The position numbers were made by a program, and so were the translations under genes. From Amphibalanus amphitrite (taxonomy: Eukaryota > Arthropoda > Thecostraca > Balanomorpha > Balanidae), in assembly GCF_019059575.1 (NCBI RefSeq), contig NW_024881613.1, positions 248,001 through 312,000 of the forward strand: DNA of 64,000 bases, read 5' to 3'. Positions 18,736 to 30,800 of this stretch are shown piece by piece. The notes under the pieces were generated by a model. The model was given only the letters and a program-made list of their open reading frames with translations, had not been told where the DNA came from and made no database searches. Every line of letters starts with the position of its first letter. Positions within the stretch are counted from its first letter, which is position 1.

Positions 18736-21700
18736 AGTCGTCTCGTCCGCCGGCCGCCGTCGCTACATTCCCGCGCGGTGCTCGCGGCCGGCCCGGTTCG
18801 GTCGGACCGAGCGCCGGCCGGCCGGGCCGGGTCGCGGCCGCTGGGCAGCCCCGCCCCCGGCGTGTGTCCACAGTGGTGTGTCCCCGGACCCCCGGCACAG
18901 AGAGCGGGGCCGCCAGCGGCGTGAGCGGTGCGCGCTGCTTCCCAGTCGCACCGCAGTCGGAGTCGCCGCGTGGCTCCGCGCCGCAGTTACTGTGACCATT
19001 TTCTATTTGTAATTGTATTAATCAACGATGCGTGTTGAATAAACCCCTTTTGCGTCGGATGCTGTGGTTTTCGGCTGTGGCGAGGCTGTGGGGCTGCGGC
19101 GGCGGTATATCGTTCGCGACCGGGCAGAACTCCACGCTGCTATCGCAGACATGCTCATCCGGGCCACTCGAGACAAATCGTACGCGATAGAGCAGCTCGG
19201 GCGATCGCGAGCCGGCGATTGCACGTTTGCAGGGTTTGCACTCTCGCTCAGGGACTGTCGGGACGGAGCCGCCATTTTACACGAGCGCCGTACTCACGCC
19301 ACGCGGCCGCGCTACACACACCAGACGGGAACGGTGTTATTACCACCGCGGTGACGGCGGTTCCCGCGGTGGCGGTCCAGACTACCGTCATCGGTCGGCA
19401 GCCGCTGCCGACGCGCCAAATATGGTCACGGAAGAGGTTCGGGGTGGCTCGGCCGCCGTCGGTTCGGTTGGGGTTCCCTGGCCTGCAGAACGGTCGGCTG
19501 AGACGGAATAGCGCGCACGCTGAGCGCCGGCCGGAACTCGGCGTGTGTGAGTGAGCGGCCGCCGGGGCGGGGGAGGGGAGGGGATCAGCTGGCCGCCCGT
19601 GAGTCAGCCGCCGCCGCCGCGGCCGTCGCCAACGGAACGTGCCCATATAAGGGCATGGCGGCGGATCTGGCCGGCCGCGCGCCGATCGAACGGCGGACGG
19701 CCGGCGCTGAAACTCGGCGGCAGCGGCGCGGAGTGGGGCGCGGCCGGCCGCCGCAAGGACGCGGTCTGGCGTGGCAATGACCTTAGCGACTGGACCGCCA
19801 CCTGCACGGGGGACAGTGGCGGCGGGGCGCCGGAAACGGGACATTAGCGGACGCCCGGCATGCGGCCGGAGCGGGAGCCCGGACGGTATGTCCCGGAGCG
19901 TGGCGATAGATAAAAGCAGTCATTATCACCTGCTACGTTCTATTTCTTCCGTACTCTTTTTCTTGAGAATGAAGGGATTAAACCGCCTCAATTTGACAGC
20001 CGGGATCGCGTAGTTACAAAGAGTATTTAACTAACAGCGCCAACGTAACCTCGCAGTGCCATAAACTGTATGTGATAGATCCGCTCCTCCGTTTTCGAAC
20101 ACGGCGATCGACTCAATGCAGCCAGCCCTGGTTCCCTATTTTCGATCCTCCTCACCGCCAGTGACAGGCCTTTATTCATAATATCGATTTCCGTCGCTCG
20201 CCCCGGCGCCGGCGTCGTATGAAATGAACACACGCCGGCCCACTCTCTGCCCTCAGCCATACGCTTCTGTCGCCTTTTAGATTTCTGTCCTCTACACGGG
20301 GTACGGCGGGCGACGAGGGGAGACAGGCGGGGCGACGGGTCAGGGTGCGAGTTTCCAAACAAACCGGTCACACACAAAAAACTTATGTGAGACTGGGAGA
20401 CTTTAATCTAGACTGTCCGGTTTTCTGTCGGGTGTGGGTTTCGCTCCTGGGAGGAAGCCGTTCCTGTGATGAAGGGAGGATCTGTGACTAGCAACACGAG
20501 TGGATGACGCAGGGTTGAGTGAGCGCCAGCGGATTTGTTTGCAAGTAGTCTCAAGAGGCCGAGCGCTTATCAAGGTGCGGCCACCGCCTTACGATGCGAT
20601 GGACGATAACACGAGATCCGACGACAACATGAGCCCTATATCGCCCTGTCTCGCAGCGCGGTAAATGCCGGTCAGCGAGCATTTACAAACATCTGCTCAA
20701 TTAATAACACAATCCCGAGTGAGATTCCACGATGACAGAGTAAACCTGCGTACGCCACACGGCTGCCAACGGGCGGATTGACGCTCAGCGTTGCTGCTAT
20801 CCGCACCAACAGAGAGCTAACCATGTAGAGCTCAGACGCTACACCGCTGCAATTCACACTTCCCTTTGGAGATCTGTAACTGCAAAGCCCTGTCCGTGAT
20901 CGTAACGCCCCGAAGCAGTGTCTTTTAGGAATTGCTCAACGCACAATTTGGGTCCCGAATACTGGTTCCATCCCCGTAAGGTGCAACTGCAGCCGTACCA
21001 CACAAGCTCGGTAAAAGTCGGACCATCGGCATAAGTATCAAGCAGCTTTGGAGTATTTGTATAGGCTGCATACTCTGTGGCCTCTGTCGTGGTACCAAGA
21101 CGTGGCCGACGGAGCCACTGCCTCCTCTCCTAGCCCTGCAGCGCCGCCTATACGGCTCCGACGATCGCACCACACACGGTCACCGGCCGACGGTCGCACA
21201 GCGCAGGGCGAGGCCTGCCCGGCGGCGTGGCGCCGTCTCAGTCGTGACGCCCCGGCCCCGGTGATCCACCCCGTCCTCAGCCCACAGCAGCGCCACAACA
21301 CAGACACGCACACAGCTCAGTATCTGGACAACTCGTGGGACGGGCAGGTGACAGCTATGTATTTTGTACAAAACCTATTATTTCCGTGGCGCCGCCTGTT
21401 CCGACCTCACGCTGTGAAAGAAACACATCTGACACGTATCTTTGGAGACCGGCGAGCGGCCCGGACCCGTGGCACAGAGACAGACAGACGGACAGACGGG
21501 CGCCGCGCCGCACCGCGCGGCGTGCACACAGACACACTAACACGGGCCGCACCGGCAACGGGTAACGCAACAAGCAAACTTGGCCGCTCCACACTCCACG
21601 CACACTGGAAAGAGATGAATCCTAAAAAAAATACCTAACAAAGCGACGCAGAAATAATCCACTAGTGTAAAATCACAGAGAGGCCGCCGCCGGCCGGTGG

Positions 21701-21862
21701 CGTCTTGTAACGACGCTGTAGCGCGCGGCGGCGGCGGCGGCGCGGCCGCGCAGCTCCTCTCGCACGGCGCAGTCCGCGGCACGCAGTCACATAAGTTACG
21801 CTCGCTCAGTCGCTCGCTCTTGGCTGGCTGTGTGGGGCCGGGTATGAGGGTCCGGCCCGCGT
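18736..21862. other. Convergent intergenic region between cofilin and XPO1, GC-rich
   Basis: It contains the cofilin 3' UTR, whose AATAAA signal is listed separately, and the XPO1 3' UTR on the other strand. A possible XPO1 poly(A) signal on the minus strand (TTTATT on plus, 20171-20176) would imply a 1.7 kb UTR and is uncertain. A second exact CCATATAAGG occurs at 19643-19652, and CGG-repeat runs occur near 21722-21745. The many GC-rich open frames at 19-20 kb and 21-21.8 kb overlap on both strands and show no known domain, so I call no gene. Confidence 0.55.
19038..19043 (+). terminator. Cofilin polyadenylation signal AATAAA
   Basis: The first AATAAA after the cofilin stop, 303 bases downstream, in an AT-rich break within otherwise GC-rich UTR. 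Cleavage would be expected within about 30 bases. Confidence 0.75.
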
Positions 21863-24800
21863 TCAGTCCTGCATCTGCTCACTGATTTCGTGCGGGTTGA
21901 GGATGCCCGGCACGGCTGCCTGCTGTTTGCGCTTTTCGTCCTGGGCGCGCCGCAGCGCTGCCTCCCGATCGTCCAGGTACAGGTCGGCGTCGTCCCCGGT
22001 GAACTCCTGTTGGACAGGGGAGGGGGGGGGGGGGCGTCAGTTACAGGTGTCAGGTTTGGCAGCACGGGGTCGATAGAAGGGGCACGAAGGGGCATGAGAG
22101 ACGGCCCCCAGATTGGTTTGGGCAGCGGGAGGGATAGGAATGGCAGGGATACGTTGGGACTGGTGAGGAGCGGCGAGCAGCCAATAGGATTATGACTGAT
22201 AATTAAGGTCATCAATTTAGTTGTGAACGATATTCTCTATACAACTTAGGTCAGCTGTATAGATAGATAGGTGGTTTTCAGCTCAATCAGTGCCCACACC
22301 AAGCGCAGCTTGCTGCGCAGGTCCCGACCTCTACCGTCCGCTCAAGAAGTTCCGAGTAACCGGCATCACACTCGGTGGGTACGGGGTAGGGTAAGCCCGA
22401 GCCTTGATATTGCAACAAATGCCTGCGTGACGTGTCATGATGCGTCATAGGACACGCTGGGACTCGAAGTAATTGTGCAATGCGCATAGCGTAGAGAAGG
22501 CCGGGTCGGAAACCGGCCAACCTTCGACCCGCGGCTGGTATCGACAGAGATATTACGGGAACGTGGCGTGTAAAAATTGTAATAGACTGAGGTACGATAC
22601 CCGGGTCCCGGAGTCCAGCGTGGGTGATGATATCGAGCAACGTTGGGCGACACTTATATGAAGCCGAACCAATCCCCTGCCCTCACCAATGGGCCCCAAA
22701 CGAATCAGCGTCACAAAATTGGCCCAGTGGTTACTTTAGACAGGCTACCACCAAACAATACCATACTTAGCTAATCCTAACTGACTGACAGGAATTAGAG
22801 AACAGGCGCAAGATTCGGCATGAGCACACACCTTTATCTGTACGAGGAAGTCCCGGATGTGCTCCTTGAAGGCGCTCAGATCCTGGTTGAGATCGAACAG
22901 ACCCTGCACGGTGATCTTGATCTGGTTGTCGGTGAAGTGCGGGAAGCCCGTCTTGAGCAGGTTGGCCACGAACTCCTTGATGTAGGTGATGTTGGAGACG
23001 ATGAGCGCCTGTGGGTCGGCCGGCGGTGGCGCCGTGCTGTTCAGCACCGCAGACACCTGAGAGGAACGGGCGCACAGCGTCAGACACGGGGCCGCACAAA
23101 AGGTCAGTAACGTCAGAATATCGAGGCACGGGGTCAGAAATGGCCCAAAAAGCCAGACACAGGGTAGCTTGATATGCCAGCAAAAATTTGCTTGCGTCCT
23201 ACAGAATTTGTACGTAGTCCACAACCCATCTCAAACTCGAGCAGTACAAAAAGGCCCGCTGTCAAAAACAGCACGCTATCGGACCAGTTGAGACCATTTT
23301 CAGATGTCAACCACCCTCGCCCCTCCCCCCCCCACGCACACACAGACACGCACACTAGTGCCTCACCTTGCCCTGTTCGACGATGCTGAACATGTAGGCC
23401 ATGATGGTGGCGTGCTGCGTCAGGTTGGCCGTGTGCGACGTATCCGTCATCACGGTGAACAGGTGGTGCAGGATCACCGTGTAGTACGTCTGGTAGAACT
23501 CCTGAGACATCTTGTCGTGCTGCGCCACGTTCAACAGCATCTGGTGCAAGATCTGAGCGGCACGGGGACGGAGCGTCAGTAAAAGACGGCATGAAAGGAA
23601 ACCGACTGAGGACATGCTAACTTTCTCAATTGCGTCCTTCCGGCGCAGATCACATGGGTTTGTAAGGTTGAATTATTGGCATTCAAGCCACTGATCTGCC
23701 ACTTTTTAACATATCATAGTTGGACTCTTTCATGGCCGCAGGCACTTTGTGCCCGGCTGAATGACTCGTATGCAGAGTAAACATCACGACCAGTACCAGC
23801 CAGCCAGCCCAGCTGCCCTGCCGCCCCCAGCTCCACGCACCTGCAGTCCGGTCTCGGAGACGTTCCGCATTGTGTGCTTCACTGCCCAGATGACCGAGTC
23901 GAGCACCAGCTTAAACTGCGCCGCCGGGATGGCCACAAACGCCGAAAAACAGTGCTGGTTCACCGCCTGTAGCATGTTGAAAAAGTTTGTACGGTGCTCC
24001 GGGTACTCCTCAAAGTCTTTGTTGATCATGTTCAGTGTGCACTCGAAGACGGCGTCGAAGATCTTTGGGATTTGCGGGGTGACGCTGTCGCCGAGCTTGT
24101 TGACGATCACGGTGATGGTGCTGAGCACCTCGGGCTCGCGCGCCGAGGCCACTGGCGTGCGCTGGTAGTCGAGCAGCACGGCATCCAGCAGCGGCGGAAT
24201 GAAGTTCTCCAGAACCTGCCGCCATGGGACCACATCGGTTAGGCATGTAACGACAGATTAAACTGACACTGCCGCATAGCGCACTGAGCACGGCTCGCAT
24301 TCAACACCTGGGACTGGGCTCTACGCCAAGGCCTCGGTCTTCAGAATACGAGGCAAATCGTCAGAGTAGGACACATTCATTCTCAGGATCATTCGCTGTT
24401 TATATATCGTCCTAAGCTATAATTCAGATATACTGTTACATCTGTGGAAACAAGGCTAAGTAACAAGTTGGTAAACTAACAAATTGCTTTGTTGATTGAT
24501 GCTAAAAGCGGCTGGCAATGCCTTGTAATACAATAGAGGCAGCGAGATTCCTGTAGGGACAGGTTGGTATCCACATAATAGGATAAACACTAATGCTAAG
24601 CTGAGCGTTTCAGAGAAGTCTAGCCACTAGCGTATACTTCCCCCTCTCCGATTCGAGCCATCAGTGGCCTCTCCTTACCATCTGGTTGTCCGCGCTCTTG
24701 CCGACCCAGACCGAGATCAGGTTCAGAGTCTCCTTTTTGACGACGCGCATCATCTTGATGAGCGGCTGCCGCGTCACCGTTTCGCCGTTGAGCGCAATGG

Positions 24801-27800
24801 CCGCGCTGATGTTTTCCGACATCACCTGTACGGACGGGGTGTCAGAAGTCAGAACGACAGTGACTCGGCTCGCGGGCGGCTCCAGGCACCGCACGGCGCG
24901 GGGCGTGAAACACGGTAAAGGGGGACGAAAGTGAACCGCATCACGAGGGTGCAGAAACTAAAACCGAGCATGAAATTGCACACCAGTGCAAATTATGCGC
25001 GGGCTAGTGGCCAGAATTACGAGAAAAACGGAGCCCAAAGGAAAATACCACGACAAAAAGAGAAGAGAAAAGAACAAGACCCAACCAGACTGTGTCAATG
25101 GTAGATCACATCACCAGTGCCCTGTCCACTGACCTTATAGACGTTCAGCATGTCGAGGTAGATGCGGCCCAGCTGTATGACGAACGGGTGACCGACAGCC
25201 GTGCACGACCGCACGTTCGTCTTCAGGATGTTAGCCAGCTGCTTGACGGCCTCCTGGTCCTTCAGGATGTCCACGTTCTGCGGCACGGTCAGACAGAGAC
25301 AGCGGCGTCAGACTCCGTCACACAGACCGCACAAACCTCCCGTCAGTCTCACGTCATACATTACTCAAAACTCAAGACCTCCTCGACCAGACATCGCCTC
25401 TATGAAGCTGCCAGGATTTGTAGAGGCTTAGCTTTACGAGCGCGTCGTCTACAAGTCTAACCACAAACCGGTCGCGTCCAGCTGCACGGAAAGTAATAGC
25501 AAATCGGCAAGAACAATGTCTGACATGCTACAAACTCTCAATGCTTTGAACAAACCTGACGGATCGTTCCAAAGCAGACTCCGGCAGGACTCGGACTCCC
25601 GTCAGCGGCTCACCTTGCTGGCCTGGTTGATGACGTCGTCCCAGACCTGGTTGGGCAGCGACATGTACTTCTCCATGAGGTGCTCCTGGATGCTGGGGTC
25701 CGGGTGGGCGGCGATCATGTAGCCCACCGCCTCGTAGAACGTGTGTACCTGGGATGAGCGCCCACTCAGTCTCAATGGTTCACAGCGCAACGACGGGCGA
25801 ATATAGCATTGTACAGAATATCATGGGACGTGAATGGTTTACACAGCGCAACGGCAACCACCTCGTACACATCAGCGTGATGTGTCAGACGCAACAAGGA
25901 TAGACGACAGAAGCCCCACGCCGCGGCTCTATAGTATACCGCAAAACACACGTTGCATTTAGTATCCAGTATCCACATCGAAAACCAATAGCAAACTAAA
26001 GCCGCCAACCATCTCCAGTAACCGCCTCAGCCCACAGTGCCCCGCGGCTGTATCCCAGACAGACCCAGCCGCCGCTGCCAGCTCTCCCCCTTTGATTCCT
26101 CACCTGCTGTGGCTGTAGGTCGCAGATGTGTGTGCTGATGGCGCCCAGAATCTCCTCAATGAACGGCCACACCTCTCCGACCTGGATCGTCACAAACTGC
26201 TTCCGGCACTTCTGGGCGATCTTGATGAATGTGTCGCACGCCATGTCTTGGACACCGTCGTGCGTTTCTGAGGACGGATGGGACGTGTAAGACGGCGGGT
26301 AGTGAGCCGCGCACGGGCCTAGTCTACAGGCCACACAGCAATGGACAGGTGGTGCACTGACAAAGCCGCTCAGTCAGCTTACAGGTCGCAGATAGACAAC
26401 ACACTGCACTCCCTCCCTGAATCTACTTGTCACAAAATCTAAGCAGTGTCGCGCGGCAGGGCCTTGGACGCCAAACACAGCCAACAGAAAGCATAAGGGA
26501 CTCCTCAAGCAGCACCCCTATGAAAGATTGCGATCAACCGTCCGGTCTTAGCGGATAGAGCATACGAAGGCCACTCGACCACACGGGACGTTCAAGCGCA
26601 CACACCAGTCCCCATTCGCGCCACTCTCATATCATCCATCCGCGCCCGCATTCAGTCGCTCTCCTGGCAATCTTACACGTTCAAACTAGTGGCGTCTGGT
26701 CAGTATGAGGACGTGCATACGGGTCTGTCCGTCGAAGGCTGTTGGATGTTCTTGCGGGGCAAATGCCGCGGTGCTATGGGATAGACTGGTGTGGATACTT
26801 GCAACACAAAGCAGGATATGTCGTAAGGTGTCCGCGTCTGATATAAGACTAAGACATTTCCCTGTCCTAGTTTAGACAAGGGAGGTACGCTACAAAATTT
26901 GCAATCCCTGACCGAACCACAGGATGCGGACGGTATAAGTGCACGGCCCCAATCGTTTGAGGCAAAATTCGCAGCCTTATTTTCAATTTACATTTTCAAA
27001 GCCTCTGTAAAATTTTCCCATTCAGCTGCTCCATCTGTACCCACCAAATCTACCTTTCATTTCATTTATTATCATTAGCACTTGGCAATGATAATAACTT
27101 CCAGGCGGCCCCCTAGCCTGTCGCAGAAATTTGAAACTGTATGTTGGAAAGCGGGTGCAGAAACTGATTTTGAATTCGCATTTGTGTTGCAGCCCGACTC
27201 GTTATACCCTCACATCATTATCCAATGTTTCATGGCCTCTTTTTACACGAATACAGCTCTTGCTTTCTACTCGTTTTCAGGAAGCCAGTGGGACGTTATG
27301 ACGCTAACGATAGTGTCCTGATGACATCAGGCTGCCGGCCGTGGTTTTCCCCCTCGCCGTACATGCCCGATGGGCCGGCCACCAAACCCTATCGACCTCT
27401 CCTCACAGTTTGTGTCATTTTGCCTACCTATGGGAGCTCTAAAATGTTCTTGATTGGCCTAACGGCGCTGATAACATAGCTTATAACTGATAACAAACCG
27501 GATCCACTTGCTCGGTTAACCCGCGCACCGACGGGGGGGGGGGCGGATCCTGAGGTTTTTCGTAGATCGAAATTTGGTACGACTATTCTCTCATCAATTT
27601 TACACATGGTCTGCAAGTTTGAACCTCCTAACTTTAAGGTCAGGTCACCAGGTCACTTTGAATGACCCAACCTCAAGTCACTTTTTTGCAACTTTGTCAC
27701 CGTGCCAGAGCTACAGTAGATGTCGGAGGCCTTTGAAAGTCGCAGGACGTTATAAGGTCATTAGTAGCTACAATTTATTTATCTCGGAATTTTGATATCG

Positions 27801-30800
27801 ATGACCTAAGGTCAGGTCAATTTCTCGACCTCCCCATTATAAGTCAATGGGGGAAAAATCAACTCCCTCTTTTTACCACTAAAACGGGTCGGAATGGCCC
27901 CATATACCATACATGACTTCATATACGATCGAACTTCACTACCTTGATGTCTGTTTTGCTGTTGGGCAGCTGTAAGGTCATGTGACGTCATCAAAGGTCA
28001 CCAAAGGTTTTTTTGCCAATAACTCCGTACAGGAACAAGATACAGCCGCACGGATGGTCTCATTGTGTTCAGCTCGTCAAGGCGCATCGAATGATATACA
28101 TGATGACCTCAAGGTCACGTGACCTGAGGTCAACCTTTGACTTCGACCTTTCGAGGTCAACATATTATATCATTCGATGCGGATTGACGAGAGGATCACG
28201 ATGATGCACTTAGTTTGTTCATATCGTGACTAGTTCGAAAGTTATTCGGGAAAAACTCATCTAGCGCCGCCATTTTGACTTATTTGACCCCTGTGACGTC
28301 ATCTTTGACCTGACCTGAAAATGACCTTAGTAAAAATTGTAGACCTTGTCCGTGCGTACCCATACCGTTTACCGCTTGTCGCTATCTTACTTCGTTCTCG
28401 AGATCTCAGGGGGGGGGGCGGTCATCCGCCCCCCCGTCGGTTCTAAGTTGGCGCAGACCCCCGTCGGTGCGCGGGTTAATGGGAGTGGACTAGAGGTGTC
28501 AATTTCAGAAATTTCTTGTCCGATGTCCGTCCAATGTCCAAAATTCTAGCTCACTTTTGTCCGAAAAATGTCCAAGGCATGGATTTGTCCGAAAACTGTC
28601 CGAAAGCTGGATATCGAAGGAGAGGATGGGGGAATTGATCTATATTAGGTATATGTTATTATGTACCACATGATAACTGCCATCTGGTATCTGCCATCTG
28701 GTTTTGAGTGCAAAATATTTCCAACTAAAAATGTTGAAGCAATATCATATGCAGTAGGGAATGGGCATTTGGGCAAAAGGCCTAATCTGATATACAACAC
28801 AAACACAGCATATTGAGACAATTAGCCTATTCTGCTTTAAAATGTGCTACAGCCTACAACTGAAGCTGAGTAAGCAGAAATAATGCAAAAGATTGCCTTA
28901 TCCCTCAAACTTGCGTTCTCAAATATTGACTTCTTGCCGCATCCCTTTGACACTAAGCCACTTGATGATGAATTAATACAGCAATAATGCAAGAAGCAAG
29001 TCACTTACAATAATGTATATCTTCATCTTATATCACACTGGCTGGCATGTGAAGTAGAACACTTCTTGCAAAAGCAAAATAGTTCAAGTTCATGTAAGAA
29101 GAAACATGTGAGATAGGTAGGTACATCTGGAAGAAACGTGCTCTTCACTGAGCAACACATCTCTGAATATCGAAACAAAATAAGCGATCACAAAAATAAA
29201 AATACTTGCTATGATTTAACACAAATTCACTGAAATTCACAAGCATAAAAAAGTTGTAATACTTGGTAGAATGGAAAACACATTTCATGCTACCATTCTC
29301 GGTAGAATGGAACATGGTATCCGGCTTTGAGTCGATGATGTGAAAGTAAATCAGTAATATGACGTCATTATCAGATAATTTGTCCTATTGAAGTACATTT
29401 ACCATTAGTAGTTTGATTTAAATATAATATGCAGTGCGAAATATGATAATTTTTCCAAAATTATTCTATTGTAAAGCACACTGACAGTATTTATTATTTT
29501 AGACGTCATTTCTTTGTCTCCTCTGATTCTCATCCGGGGGCCATCTTTCCTTAGGTGACACTTGTGACGCTTTCGCCGCATTTCATCATCTTTTGGTAAT
29601 CATTTTATTTGGATAGGCTATCGGCATAATGTAGCATTTATTCGATATTTCGGCACGGATATTTTTTGGGGGGAAGGGGTGGAAGGGGAAGATTTTATGA
29701 TACGGGGTTTTAGGTAAGAGTCTTGTGCTTCTTTGCACACCTTGATATTTGCAATTTTCTTCAGCCTATTCTGTTAACTTTCAAGTGAGGCAAGTCTATT
29801 TTTGGATTTCTTCTTTACTGCTTTGGTGTCTAGTGCTTCCCACAGGTCAATGATTGTACTTACATCATATTCATAACTGTGTTATCTAATGATGGGCCTG
29901 CTGACAACAATGTCACCTATTGGCTATTGACATTCGTAAACACATTTTCAAATTTAGAGTTAAAAGTTGTCACAGTATAGGTGGGTATATATTTGACTCA
30001 GAGCTACCTGCTACATGCAATTATAATGATGTTCATCTTGCACTATAATTATGAATGATGTATGAACCACCTTTCCCCTGCCAATTTTGATGACATGTTT
30101 GGCAATTTGCATATTGATAATGGAATTAAGTTTGAACTTTAACTTATTTTAGAAATTTGTAATTTTCAACTAGTTTTCCGAATATGTCCGATGTGTTTGT
30201 CACTTGTCCGTCCGATTTCCGAATCGGAATTCGGAAATTTTCGGAATTCCAAAATTTTCGGTTCCGATTGACACCTCTAGAGTGGACAGGATGAGGTAGG
30301 ATGGCAGGGTGTGCAACAGCCGTCACTACCCGTGTCATCCCGGGTCACGTGCCGGTCGGTCTGCGTTTCAAAGTGCGTTTTAGTCAATCGTCGTCAGTCT
30401 TCCAGAAGCGTCTCCGTCTGTCCGATTGACAGTCCGTCAACAGTGCCCCGTCAGCACGTCCGTCATATGCCTGTGAATTCGTCACCTTAGTGCCCTAACT
30501 GCCGCCTGTGTAAGAACTTTGTCCGCCTCTCTGTCAGCCCATCTGCCTGTATAACCGCCCCTAAGTCCGTCTGTCAGCATTTCTGTCTGTCTGCCTGTCT
30601 GTCTCCATGTCTGCCCTTCTGTCTGGATTTGTCTACCAGTAAGTCCGTCTGTCTGCTTTTCTGTCCGTCACCTGCCTGCCGATTTGTGTCCCTTGTATGC
30701 CCGTCCCCTACCGTGTCAGTCTGTCAGCCTGTCTGTGTCTGCCCGTCTGGCGGCCAGCCGGCGACGGCAGCGCCCGGTCACTCACTTGGCGCGGGCGGCG

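Noticed and set aside
19064..20000. Several overlapping GC-rich open frames on both strands
   Set aside because: High GC removes stops; no domain, no splice pattern, and frames overlap on both strands.
21048..21638. 196-codon open frame on plus strand
   Set aside because: Low-complexity Arg/Thr/His composition in the convergent UTR region, no recognisable motif.
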